64,000 nucleotides of DNA from an uncultured Clostridia bacterium (GCA_937890525.1 CALADI010000016.1:16797-80796); one strand, 5' to 3'; counted from the stretch's first letter, positions 32,459 to 40,909 are shown. Made by a program: numbers and translations. Notes: generated by a model not told the origin, from the letters alone.

Positions 32459-33526
32459 TCAGTTCCCGGCAGCCTTGGCGATCAGAGCCTGGAAGCCGCC
32501 CACGGCGATGGTGACGGAGGTGGCGAGGTCTGCATCGGTGGGAGCGGTCTTTTCGTTCACGGCGATCCCGGCAACATCAGCGGGGGTCTTGCCGGTGACA
32601 TAGGCGGCGAAGGAAGCAGCCTGCTCGTTCCACTCGGCGATGGCGCTGCCCCATGCTTTCATGCCGTAGTCCTCGCCAAGCTGGTTCTTGGTGAGCAGGG
32701 GGGCAGTCAAATCGGTGGTGATGGCGCCAGCGGCGTCAAACTCCGCCTTGCCCTGCAGGGAGTCGATATAGCAGGAGGTGATGGTGTCGCCGTTCATGGT
32801 CATGGCGGTCACATCGGTGTCCAGCTGAGCAAGACCCTTGGTCTCGCCGTCGGCAGGGGTGCTCTTGGCGGTGCTGCTGATGGATGCAAGCTTCAGTACA
32901 TCCCCGGACTGGGCGCCCAGATGGGCAGCGTTGGCAACGGCGGACTCGATGGCGGACACGAAGCCGCCCAGATAGATGGTAGCGGTGGAAGCCAGATCGG
33001 CATCAGCGGCCATGCCGGCTTCGGTGATGGCACCGCTACGGAGCTGCTCGACGGTTTTGCCCTGTGCGTAGGCGGCAAGAGCGGCGACCTGCTCGTTCCA
33101 CTCATACTTGGCACCGCCGTAGGCCTTCATGCCGTAGGCTTCACCCAGTTCGTTCTTGGTGGAGATGGGGGCGGACAGATCGGAGGTGATCTTACCTGCG
33201 GCGTCGAACTTCACGGAAGCGGGGACGCTGTCGATGATGCAGGACTCGATGACGCCGTCATCGGTGACGGTAACGGCCGCCAGAGTGATATCGTACTTGA
33301 TCTCACCTTCGGCATCGGCGGAAGCGCTGACGCTGTCGGAGATGCTGGGAATGATGGCAAGACCGGTCTTGACGGCGCCGGATGCCGGGGCGGCGGTGGG
33401 GGCGTCGGTCTCAGCGGGAGTGGTGGATTCGATCACGGGGCTGTAGACCACCGTGGTGCCGGTGCAGCCGGCCAGCAGTGCCAGCATCATGGCCAGCACC
33501 AGGGCGATGGAAATTTTCTGTTTCAT
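32459..33526 (-). CDS. Lipoprotein with two tandem domains, possible flavin carrier
   Basis: This 355-residue lipoprotein has the acylated cysteine at 21, a Thr/Ala/Pro linker (about 30-50) and two homologous domains of about 150 residues (about 51-200 and 205-355). Each repeat contains TKNELGEAYGMK or TKNQLGEDYGMK, then EWNEQ about 15 residues later, and a DADLA segment with DLASTATI (177-184) or DLATSVTI (333-340). These resemble a loose ApbE flavinylation motif (Asp-x-x-Ser/Thr-x-Ala-Thr). Position as first gene of the apbE-rnf operon supports a redox role, but the family is not one I can name firmly. A TATAAT at 33560-33565 (minus strand) with no clear -35 precedes it; AGGAGG precedes the ATG. 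Confidence 0.8.
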   Translation of the reverse strand: MKQKISIALVLAMMLALLAGCTGTTVVYSPVIESTTPAETDAPTAAPASGAVKTGLAIIPSISDSVSASADAEGEIKYDITLAAVTVTDDGVIESCIIDSVPASVKFDAAGKITSDLSAPISTKNELGEAYGMKAYGGAKYEWNEQVAALAAYAQGKTVEQLRSGAITEAGMAADADLASTATIYLGGFVSAIESAVANAAHLGAQSGDVLKLASISSTAKSTPADGETKGLAQLDTDVTAMTMNGDTITSCYIDSLQGKAEFDAAGAITTDLTAPLLTKNQLGEDYGMKAWGSAIAEWNEQAASFAAYVTGKTPADVAGIAVNEKTAPTDADLATSVTIAVGGFQALIAKAAGN

Positions 33527-33647
33527 TTCTAAACCTCCTGATTTCTTTTATTTCGTCTTATTATAAAAATGAAAGCCGTTTAATAGTGTATAATATGTTG
33601 CTTAATGTCTACTTACATATCCATTAATAATTGTTAAGATAGCAAAA

Positions 33648-33674
33648 GCCGGCGGCCGGACTTTGGCCGCCGGC
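33648..33674 (-). terminator. Terminator of the histidine kinase gene
   Basis: GCCGGCGGCC (33648-33657) pairs with GGCCGCCGGC (33665-33674), with TTTT after it on the minus strand. Confidence 0.85.
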
Positions 33675-33679
33675 ATGGT

Positions 33680-34702
33680 TCAGCCGGGGGAGGAAGGGGG
33701 TTGGCGGGGGAGGGTGACGAAGAAGGTCGTCCCAACTCCCGGAGTGGACTCCACACGGATGTCCCCGTGGTGATCTTCTACCACTTGAGCGGCGATGGCC
33801 AGCCCCAGCCCGGTGCCTTTTCCGGACTCCTTGGTGGTGAAGAAAGGGTCGAAGATGTGGGGCAGGATCTCCGGGGGGATGCCGCAGCCGGTATCGGACA
33901 GGCGGATGTGGACGCAGGTCTGGTCGAACCATGTATCCACATGCAGCGTCCCGCCCTCCGGCTCCATGGCGTGGAAGGCGTTGAGGATCAGATTCAAAAG
34001 AAGCTGAGCGATCTGGATCTCGTTGGCAGGGATCCGCTGATCCCAGCAGTTCAGCCCCAGCTTCACCTGCACCTGCTCCGGGCGGGCGGGGGCAGCCGCT
34101 TCCAGAGTTTTTCGAACCAGATCATCCGGAGAAATGGGGCGGATGACATCCCCGGAGCTTTTGCGGGACAGGTCGGACAATCGGGAGATGATCTGCTTTG
34201 CCTTGCGCGAAGCCGTGTAGATCTCCAGAATGTTGTCGTATAGCTCGGTTTCCTCGGGGGGCAGCTTTTCCAGCGCCATCATGGAGTAGCCCATGATGGG
34301 GGTGAGCAGGTTGTTGAATTCGTGGGCGATGCTGGAGGTCATGGTGCCCAGAGTCTCCAGCCGTTGGTGGTGGGCAAGCTGCTGCTGCTTGCGGATCAGT
34401 TCGTCCATGGCGGCATTCTTCTGCTCCAGATCCGTGATCTTGCTTCGGCTGCGGCTGAGTCTGCGGCTGAGCGTCAGCACCATGCCAAAGATGCCGGCGA
34501 AGATCAGCCCCAGATCCGCGGCGAGCCGCAGAGCGACGGCGTGCAGGGGCTTGCGGATCTGGTCAAAATGGGCGTAGTTTGCCATGACACGCTCAAAAGA
34601 GCGGCAGACATGGAAGCACAGACATACGCCCGTAATGACCAATAGGACGGAAATGCCCATCCCAACGGCAAGGAACAGCCGGGAACGGTTGGTACGATTC
34701 AT
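33680..34702 (-). CDS. Sensor histidine kinase
   Basis: This 340-residue membrane kinase has two N-terminal helices (about 9-31 and 60-78) with a short extracellular loop, a coiled-coil (about 80-115), a HisKA box with His127 in SSIAHEFNNLL, and an ATPase domain with DTGCGIPPEI and GKGTGLGLAIA. The HEFNN form resembles NtrB/HPK4 kinases. It is divergent from a response regulator 80 bases away, which is its likely partner. The small sensing loop gives no clue to the signal. Confidence 0.92.
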   Translation of the reverse strand: MNRTNRSRLFLAVGMGISVLLVITGVCLCFHVCRSFERVMANYAHFDQIRKPLHAVALRLAADLGLIFAGIFGMVLTLSRRLSRSRSKITDLEQKNAAMDELIRKQQQLAHHQRLETLGTMTSSIAHEFNNLLTPIMGYSMMALEKLPPEETELYDNILEIYTASRKAKQIISRLSDLSRKSSGDVIRPISPDDLVRKTLEAAAPARPEQVQVKLGLNCWDQRIPANEIQIAQLLLNLILNAFHAMEPEGGTLHVDTWFDQTCVHIRLSDTGCGIPPEILPHIFDPFFTTKESGKGTGLGLAIAAQVVEDHHGDIRVESTPGVGTTFFVTLPRQPPSSPG

Positions 34703-34782
34703 GGGAATACCCCCTTGTCAAGCGGGTGATTTTTGATTATACTATCATAAATAACGGATCGATGTAAAGGGGGGATGGAGAA

Positions 34783-35466
34783 ATGTCAGACCGGGTGCTG
34801 ATCGTGGACGATGACGAATCGGTGCTGAATATGCTCTATAAGGCGATCCGAAGCTGCGGCTTGGAAGCAAAGACCGCGCCCAGCGGGGAGCGTGCCTTGG
34901 AGATGACCGCTCAAGAGCGGTTCGATCTGATCCTTCTGGATGTGAATATGCGGGGGATGGACGGATTCCAAGTGGTAGAGGCCCTGAGAAACCGGGGTTC
35001 CAAGACCCCCATTATCATTGTCAGCGGCAGGAAAGAGGATTATGACACCCTGTATGGCTTGGATATTGGAGCGGATGACTATGTGACCAAGCCCTTTAAT
35101 CCGGTGGTGCTGGGGGCGAAAGCCAAGGCGCTGATCCGCCGCAGCAAGGGCAGTATGCCCGGCGGGAGTCTCATCATTTCTGCCGGACCCTTCCGCTATA
35201 ACACCAGCACGCTTCGCTTTTATAAAGATGGACAGGAGATCGTGCTGTCCTCCAAAGAAAATGCTATGATGAAACTGTTCATCGACAATGTGAACCGGAT
35301 CTTCTCCAAGGATATGCTCTACGAGCTGATCTGGGGGGAGGCCATCATCGACGAAAACGCCATCATGGTCTATATCAACCGCCTGCGTCAGAAGATCGAG
35401 GAAGATCCCTCCAAACCCCGCTATATCCAGACGGTGCGGGGGCTGGGGTATCGGTTCGTGGTCTGA
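34783..35466 (+). CDS. OmpR-type response regulator
   Basis: This 227-residue transcription factor has a receiver domain with phospho-acceptor Asp53 in LILLDVNMRGMDG, a conserved Lys in YVTKPFNP, and a C-terminal winged-helix Trans_reg_C domain (about 130-227) with the RQKIEEDPSKPRYIQTVRGLGYRF signature split around residue 210. It is divergent from the kinase at 33680-34702 and 24 bases upstream of a membrane protein gene that may be co-transcribed. Confidence 0.94.
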   Translation: MSDRVLIVDDDESVLNMLYKAIRSCGLEAKTAPSGERALEMTAQERFDLILLDVNMRGMDGFQVVEALRNRGSKTPIIIVSGRKEDYDTLYGLDIGADDYVTKPFNPVVLGAKAKALIRRSKGSMPGGSLIISAGPFRYNTSTLRFYKDGQEIVLSSKENAMMKLFIDNVNRIFSKDMLYELIWGEAIIDENAIMVYINRLRQKIEEDPSKPRYIQTVRGLGYRFVV

Positions 35467-35490
35467 GACGCAACATAGAAAGGAAACATT

Positions 35491-36138
35491 ATGGGATTTC
35501 ATTACGATTGGGATTTTCCTCTGCAATTTGTGTGGCTGCTGCTCTGGGGCGCAGCAGGGGTGACGGCTTTTGTCATCGGGATCGGAATTTGGCTGGTTAA
35601 GGCATGGTCGGTATACCGCATTGCCCGCCGCCGGGGGCTGAACAATGCGTGGCTGAGCTGGCTGCCTGTGGGACGGGATTGGATCTTGGGATCGATTTCG
35701 GATCAATACCAGTATCTCGTCCGCGGCAGAGTTCGCAACCGGCGCAAAGTGCTGGTGGGATTCTCCATCGCATCGTGCTGCACCGTTGTGATCGGTCTGA
35801 TCTACGGCGTCTGGCTGCTGATGGATACGGCACTGACCATGGCGATGTATGGAGCGATGCCCGGATATACCCCGAATACGCTGCTGTTCCTGCCGCTTTT
35901 GCTGCTTGTAGGTGCTGCGGTGGAGATCGCGGCATATGTGCTGCGGTGCATCTGCAAATATGACCTGTACCGCTCCTGTGAGCCGTCCAGCGCCGTGCTG
36001 TATCTGGTGCTGGGCATCCTGTTTTCTCTGTGTGATGCCGTGTTCCTCTGGCTGTGCCGGAATAAGGATCAGGGCATGCCCCCCAGAAAGCCGGACCATC
36101 GTGCTTATCAGGAGCAGGCTGACCCCACCTATCTGTAA
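35491..36138 (+). CDS. Hypothetical integral membrane protein
   Basis: This 215-residue protein has four predicted helices (about 10-36, 90-115, 128-150, 165-185). A conserved-looking cytoplasmic segment, RIARRRGLNNAWLSWLPVG followed by a ILGSISDQYQ stretch, is of a type seen in uncharacterised Bacillota membrane proteins. I assign no function. It lies 24 bases after the response regulator and may be in its transcript. The start has AAAGGAAA upstream. Confidence 0.75.
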   Translation: MGFHYDWDFPLQFVWLLLWGAAGVTAFVIGIGIWLVKAWSVYRIARRRGLNNAWLSWLPVGRDWILGSISDQYQYLVRGRVRNRRKVLVGFSIASCCTVVIGLIYGVWLLMDTALTMAMYGAMPGYTPNTLLFLPLLLLVGAAVEIAAYVLRCICKYDLYRSCEPSSAVLYLVLGILFSLCDAVFLWLCRNKDQGMPPRKPDHRAYQEQADPTYL

Positions 36139-36150
36139 CGGACAAAAATC

Positions 36151-36188
36151 AGTCCTCCGTACTGCCGAAGCGGTACGGAGGACTTTTT
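36151..36188. terminator. Bidirectional terminator
   Basis: A perfect 12-bp stem (36151-36162 with 36173-36184) is followed by TTTTT and preceded by AAAAA, serving the membrane protein and the convergent 5'-nucleotidase. Confidence 0.9.
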
Positions 36189-36227
36189 ACACATTATGGG
36201 TCAGATCCGGGAGAATCGTTTCGCAGA

Positions 36228-38246
36228 TCAGGCCTTTTTCTTCTTGGTCACCACAACGACCACCACGCCGATGACCAGAACCACCACCACGACGATGGCA
36301 ACGATGGCGCCGGTGCTCAGACCGGAGGATGCATTCTGTTCAGCAGGCTCGGTGGCGGGCTGGGTGGCAGGCTCGGTAGCAGGCTCCGTGGCAGGCTCAG
36401 TGGGCTCTTCCCGCTGGGCGGCTTCCATTGCGATTCTGCCGCTGCCGTTGGCGGTGCCGTAATCCACGGTCAGACCGGGATACTTGGCACTCAGGGGAGA
36501 GTTGGATGCTTCCACAACGCCGTTGGGGAATGCCTGCACATAGTTGGCAAGCACCATGTAGTCTTCCATCACATAGTCCAGAACATTCACGGCACCGTCA
36601 AACATGCTGAAGCCGTCGCCCATATCCCGCAGGGTGTAGTTGTAGCCGGCAATGTTGTACTTGGCGGCAAGATCCAGATCATCCCATGCGCCGGTCTCCT
36701 TGTTGTAGATCTTCACATCGTGGACCCGGTAGCCGCCGGTGGGAGCGCCGATCCATACGCCCTTGTCATCCTTCTGGGTGGAATCGGGCCACTCGGTATC
36801 GATCTTGTAGGTCAGACCGGAAACCTGCAGGAAGCCGCCGCATTCCTCGCCGGTGCCGGCGGTACGGGCGCCCCACTCCAGAGCGTCCAAGATCTGCTGA
36901 CCGGTGACGGTTTGCAGACATGCCACATTGCCGAAGGTGTGGATGCTCTTGCAGGTCAGGTAGGAGATATCGCCGGTGATGGCCTTGTTCCGGACGCCGC
37001 CGCCGTTCATCACGGCAACATCCACATCCAGATCCATGTTGTCAAACAGATAGTACAGGGCATCTGCGCAGAAGTCGCCGGTGTTGGTCTCCTGACTGCG
37101 GACCAGACGGGCGTCGCCGTCATAGTTGTCCAGCGTCAGAGCGGTGGAGCCGATGACCACGCCCAGTTCCTCATTGACCTGTGCGATCCACTCGTCCTTG
37201 AGGGCCTGCACATCGTCATCGGGGTCGTACTCGAATTCGCCGGGGATCACATCACAGGCCAGCTCGTAGCCCACGATCTGAGTCTCCTCGTTGCCCTTGT
37301 CATCCTTCTTGGGATTGCCGTTTTCGTCCAGAACCGGCTCGGTCAGGGCGTTGGCGGTGAAGAAGCCGTTCTCCACGGTGCCGTCGGCGTGGAGAACCAC
37401 GACACCGATGTTGTCAAAATAGGAGCCGGTCTGCGCTACCACCACAGGCTTGCCTTCCTTGTCGTTCACCACATTGCCGACCAGCTCGGAATGGGAGTGA
37501 CCGTCAATGAAAGCATCGAAGCCGGAGGTATTGGCAATGGTGGAGGTGCTGGTCCAAGGCTCGGAGGAGGGATCTACGCCCAGATGCCCCAGACCGACGA
37601 TCTTGGTGGCGCCTTCTGCCTTGGCGTCGTCGATGGCCTTCTGCACGCTGGCGTACAGGTCGGCGCCGTCCTCGCCGCCGGCAATGCCGTAGATGTAGTT
37701 GCCCTGCTCATCCTGGAAGTAGGCGGGGGTGGACTTGGTGAAAGATTCGGGGGTCAGAACGCCCACGATCGCCACCTTCTCGGTGCCGCAGTCGAAGATC
37801 TTGTAGCTGTCCAGCACATTCTCGCCCCGGACGCCGTTGGCTTCTTCGTAGAAGTTGCAGTCGAGATAGGGGAATTCTGCCCACTCCTGCAGCGCCTTGC
37901 AGCCGTCCATGCCGTAGTCAAACTCATGATTGCCCAAGCTGGCCGCGTCGTATTCGGCGGCGTTCATCAGGTCGATCACATGCTTGCCCTTGTCCATGGA
38001 ACCGAAAGCGGTGCCCTGAGCGTGGTCGCCGGCATCTACCAGCAGCACATGCTCGTATCTGTCTTCGAGCTGATCCTTGATGTCAGCAAGGATGTCATAG
38101 CTCAGCGGGCCGTCGATGTAGCTGTGGACATCGTTGGTGTGCAGGATCACGATGTCGTCAGACTTGGCATCTTCGGCCATGACGCTGGGGATCATCAGAC
38201 TAAGCAACATGACCAGAACCAGCATCACGGAGATTTTTTTACGCAT
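36228..38246 (-). CDS. Surface-anchored 5'-nucleotidase (UshA/NT5E family)
   Basis: This 672-residue enzyme releases phosphate from nucleotides outside the cell. It has a signal peptide (cleaved near residue 24), a calcineurin-type metallophosphatase domain with HTNDVHSY (36-43) and GNHEFDYG near 115, and a C-terminal 5'-nucleotidase domain (about 360-560) with the MNGGGVRN motif. A Thr-Glu-Pro-Ala repeat linker (about 605-625) leads to a C-terminal transmembrane helix ending KKKKA. No LPXTG signal is seen, so it is held by the membrane helix. It may feed nucleosides to the cell; purine genes are nearby but not linked. Confidence 0.93.
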   Translation of the reverse strand: MRKKISVMLVLVMLLSLMIPSVMAEDAKSDDIVILHTNDVHSYIDGPLSYDILADIKDQLEDRYEHVLLVDAGDHAQGTAFGSMDKGKHVIDLMNAAEYDAASLGNHEFDYGMDGCKALQEWAEFPYLDCNFYEEANGVRGENVLDSYKIFDCGTEKVAIVGVLTPESFTKSTPAYFQDEQGNYIYGIAGGEDGADLYASVQKAIDDAKAEGATKIVGLGHLGVDPSSEPWTSTSTIANTSGFDAFIDGHSHSELVGNVVNDKEGKPVVVAQTGSYFDNIGVVVLHADGTVENGFFTANALTEPVLDENGNPKKDDKGNEETQIVGYELACDVIPGEFEYDPDDDVQALKDEWIAQVNEELGVVIGSTALTLDNYDGDARLVRSQETNTGDFCADALYYLFDNMDLDVDVAVMNGGGVRNKAITGDISYLTCKSIHTFGNVACLQTVTGQQILDALEWGARTAGTGEECGGFLQVSGLTYKIDTEWPDSTQKDDKGVWIGAPTGGYRVHDVKIYNKETGAWDDLDLAAKYNIAGYNYTLRDMGDGFSMFDGAVNVLDYVMEDYMVLANYVQAFPNGVVEASNSPLSAKYPGLTVDYGTANGSGRIAMEAAQREEPTEPATEPATEPATQPATEPAEQNASSGLSTGAIVAIVVVVVLVIGVVVVVVTKKKKA

Positions 38247-38299
38247 TTTACTTTCCTCCCTAAATAGTAGTGGATAGGCCCAAATGACCTAACCCCATT

Positions 38300-38360
38300 C
38301 TACACAGCTTTGCATAGAAAAGCAAGCCGTATATTTGTAAAGGCTGTGTAGATTTTACAA
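38300..38360. promoter_or_regulatory. Nested inverted repeats between the 5'-nucleotidase and EutN-like genes
   Basis: CTACACAGC (38300-38308) is repeated inverted at 38343-38351, and TTGTAAA (38335-38341) is inverted as TTTACAA (38354-38360). On the minus strand TTGCTT and TAGAAT with a 17-base spacer could be the 5'-nucleotidase promoter. These may be operator sites; no regulator is identified. Confidence 0.4.
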
Positions 38361-38433
38361 CAGCATCCCGTGATGCGGGTGTGATAGAACCCACTGCGCT
38401 GGACACACTAGCAGCAGAAGGGAGGTGGAGATC

Positions 38434-38670
38434 ATGCAGATCGGTCGTATCGCAGGTCAGGTGAACCTGCAAAGCGCCTTCGGCGCGCCGGCACGGTGGG
38501 TGCAGGTGCGGACAGAGGATTCCATGGTGACAGCCCGGGATCTGGTAGGGGCAAAAAACGGAGATCTGGTGCTGTTTTGCACCGGAGATCCGGCAAGGCT
38601 GGTGTCGCCGGACTGTCCTTGTGACGCAGCCGTTGTAGGCGTGGTGGCAGACGGCGGAAATTGTGGTTGA
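38434..38670 (+). CDS. EutN/CcmL-type microcompartment vertex protein (orphan)
   Basis: This 78-residue protein matches the EutN/CcmL/BMC vertex fold. It starts MQIGRIAGQV, has the mid-protein VTARDLVGAKNGDLVLF, then GDPARL, and ends CDAAVVGVVADGG, the same order as in known pentameric vertex proteins. Such proteins cap the corners of bacterial microcompartments. There is no shell hexamer or encapsulated enzyme gene nearby, so its role is unclear. GGAGG lies 8 bases before ATG 38434. Its stop codon is part of the -35 box of metG. Confidence 0.8.
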   Translation: MQIGRIAGQVNLQSAFGAPARWVQVRTEDSMVTARDLVGAKNGDLVLFCTGDPARLVSPDCPCDAAVVGVVADGGNCG

Positions 38671-38696
38671 CAAAACGGGAAAAATAGGGATATAAT
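38667..38696 (+). promoter_or_regulatory. Sigma-A promoter of metG
   Basis: TTGACA (38667-38672) and TATAAT (38691-38696) have an 18-base spacer. The start site is predicted near 38703, at the beginning of the T-box leader. Confidence 0.88.
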
Positions 38697-38702
38697 AGCA
38701 TC

Positions 38703-38946
38703 ACAATTCCACAAAAAGGCAGTGAAGAGAAGAGTAGCTTTGCCAAAGCGGACAGAGAACCCCGGCAGCTGGGAAGGGGGACGCAGGAGCAGGGGGAACA
38801 TGGTCTCGGAGCCGACCGGTCGATAGGTAGGCCGGTACGGGTGCGCCCGTCACCGCGCGAAGAGGCATCCTTCCGGGGATGCGAAACAAGGTGGTACCGC
38901 GTCAATTCTGTCGCCCTTGAGTGATTCAAGGGCGGTTTTCTTTTTT
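38703..38946 (+). ncRNA. T-box leader of metG
   Basis: A T-box riboswitch senses uncharged tRNA and controls readthrough. The T-box sequence AAGGTGGTACCGCG is at 38888-38901. Upstream a large Stem I contains the AGAGA-type bulge and a GCTGGGA loop, and an ATG at 38800-38802 is a good candidate specifier for tRNA-Met. The terminator stem (38912-38920 with 38926-38934) and a T-rich tail (38936-38946) end just before the metG ribosome site. Confidence 0.92.
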
Positions 38947-38959
38947 AGGAGGATCTCAT

Positions 38960-40909
38960 ATGTGTGAAAAATGCAAAGGCAACTACTACATTACCACACC
39001 CATCTACTACCCCTCGGCAAAGCTGCACATCGGTCACAGCTACTGCACCGTAGCCACTGATGCTATGGCCCGCTACAAGCGGCTTCAGGGCTACAATGTG
39101 ATGTTCCTGACGGGAACCGACGAGCATGGTCAGAAGATCGAGGACAAGGCCAAGGAATCTGGCGTTACCCCCCAGCAGTTCGTGGATGATATCGTGCTGG
39201 GCGACCGGGGCGTGCTGGATCTGTGGAAGCTGATGAACATTTCCTACGACCGGTTCATCCGCACCACCGACGATTACCATGTGGCGGCCATCCAGAAGAT
39301 CTTCAAGAAGATGTACGACAAGGGTGATATTTACAAGGGTACCTACAAGGGCAAGTACTGCAAGCCCTGCGAGTCCTTCTGGACGGAGAGCCAGCTCAAG
39401 GACGGCAAGTGCCCCGACTGCGGCCGTGAGGTTCAGGACGCCGAGGAGGAAGCATACTTCTTCCGTCTGTCCAAGTATGCCGACCGGGTGCAGGATCTGC
39501 TGGAGAACACGGATTTTCTGGAGCCCAGAAGCCGGGTCAACGAGATGGTCAACAACTTCATCAAGCCCGGTCTGGAGGATCTGTGCGTATCCCGCACCAG
39601 CTTCACCTGGGGCGTGCCGGTGGACTTTGACCCCGGCCATGTGGTCTATGTGTGGATCGACGCCCTGTTCAACTACATGACGGCGCTGGGCTTTGAGAAT
39701 GACAAGTATGACGATCTGAGCAAGTTCTGGCCGGCGGATGTGCATTTTGTGGGCAAGGAGATCGTCCGCTTCCACTCCATCATCTGGCCCGCCATGCTCA
39801 TGAGTCTGGATCTGCCCCTGCCCAAGAAGGTCTACGGTCACGGCTGGCTGAACTTCAACGGAGAGAAGATGTCCAAGTCTCGGGGCAATGTGGTGGATCC
39901 CTATGTGCTGGCGGAGCGCTTCGGTGTGGATGCCCTGCGGTTCTTCCTGCTGCGCACCTTCCCCTTCGGCTCTGACGGCAACTTCACCAACGAGCTGCTG
40001 ATCTCCACCATCAACACCGACCTTGCCAATGATCTGGGCAATCTGGTCAGCCGTACCGTGGCCATGGCCCAGAAGTACTTCGGGGAACATCTGCCTGCTC
40101 AGCAGACCGAGGATCCTGCGCTGGATGCACCGCTGATCGAGATGGTGTCCACGCTGCGGGACCGTTATGAGGAGCAGATGGAGCACTATGCTTTCCAGAA
40201 TGCTCTGAACGAGATCTTCAAGGTCATCTCCCGTGCCAACAAGTATATCGATGAGAATGCACCGTGGGTGCTGGCTAAGAGCGAGGAGAACCACCCCCGT
40301 CTGGCCAGAGTGCTGTACAATCTGCTGGAGACTGTGCGAATCTGCGCCGGCCTGCTGACTCCCTTTATGCCTGCCACCGCTGAGGAGATCAACCGCCGTC
40401 TGGGCAGCCCCGCTGCGGATTGGGACAGCCTGAACCGCTATGGTATCCTGCCGGCGGAGGCTGCTACTGTCGCGGGCCCTGTGCTGTTCCCCCGGATCGA
40501 TATGGAGAAGGAACTGACTGCGCTGGAGGAGCTGTCCGCTCAAGCGGCAGAGCCGGAGGAAGATCCTCTGCCCGAGCCCCTGCCCCAGATCGACTTCGAG
40601 ACCTTTGAAAAGGTGGAGATGACGGTGGTGAAGGTGGTTGCCTGTGAGGCGGTGAAGAAGAGCAAAAAGCTGCTGAAGTTCACCCTGAATGACGGAACCA
40701 AGCAGCCCCGGCAGATCCTGTCCGGCATTGCCCAGTTCTACAAGCCGGAGGAACTGGTGGGCAAGACGCTGGTGGCGGTGACCAATCTGGCGCCCCGGAA
40801 GATGATGGGGCAGGAGAGCTGCGGCATGCTGCTGAGCGCAGAGCGTGGGGACAAGCTGAATCTGGTGATGTTGGATGATGCCATTCCCGCCGGAAGCCGT
40901 CTGGTGTGA
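38960..40909 (+). CDS. metG: Methionyl-tRNA synthetase
   Basis: MetG charges tRNA-Met. The 649-residue protein has the class I HIGH motif (KLHIGHSY) near the N-terminus, a zinc knuckle CKPCESFW...CPDC (about 134-157), the KMSKS loop (GEKMSKSRGN near 300) and a C-terminal tRNA-binding domain of the Trbp111 type (about 545-649). The ATG at 38960 follows AGGAGG by 7 bases; the frame extends upstream to 38921 inside the leader. It is under T-box control. A terminator follows. Confidence 0.98.
   Translation: MCEKCKGNYYITTPIYYPSAKLHIGHSYCTVATDAMARYKRLQGYNVMFLTGTDEHGQKIEDKAKESGVTPQQFVDDIVLGDRGVLDLWKLMNISYDRFIRTTDDYHVAAIQKIFKKMYDKGDIYKGTYKGKYCKPCESFWTESQLKDGKCPDCGREVQDAEEEAYFFRLSKYADRVQDLLENTDFLEPRSRVNEMVNNFIKPGLEDLCVSRTSFTWGVPVDFDPGHVVYVWIDALFNYMTALGFENDKYDDLSKFWPADVHFVGKEIVRFHSIIWPAMLMSLDLPLPKKVYGHGWLNFNGEKMSKSRGNVVDPYVLAERFGVDALRFFLLRTFPFGSDGNFTNELLISTINTDLANDLGNLVSRTVAMAQKYFGEHLPAQQTEDPALDAPLIEMVSTLRDRYEEQMEHYAFQNALNEIFKVISRANKYIDENAPWVLAKSEENHPRLARVLYNLLETVRICAGLLTPFMPATAEEINRRLGSPAADWDSLNRYGILPAEAATVAGPVLFPRIDMEKELTALEELSAQAAEPEEDPLPEPLPQIDFETFEKVEMTVVKVVACEAVKKSKKLLKFTLNDGTKQPRQILSGIAQFYKPEELVGKTLVAVTNLAPRKMMGQESCGMLLSAERGDKLNLVMLDDAIPAGSRLV

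Noticed and set aside
32459..33526. Reading the tandem-domain lipoprotein as a cell-wall adhesin
   Set aside because: There is no LPXTG or repeat-stalk signal, and it is the first gene of the apbE-rnf operon, so a redox role is favoured.
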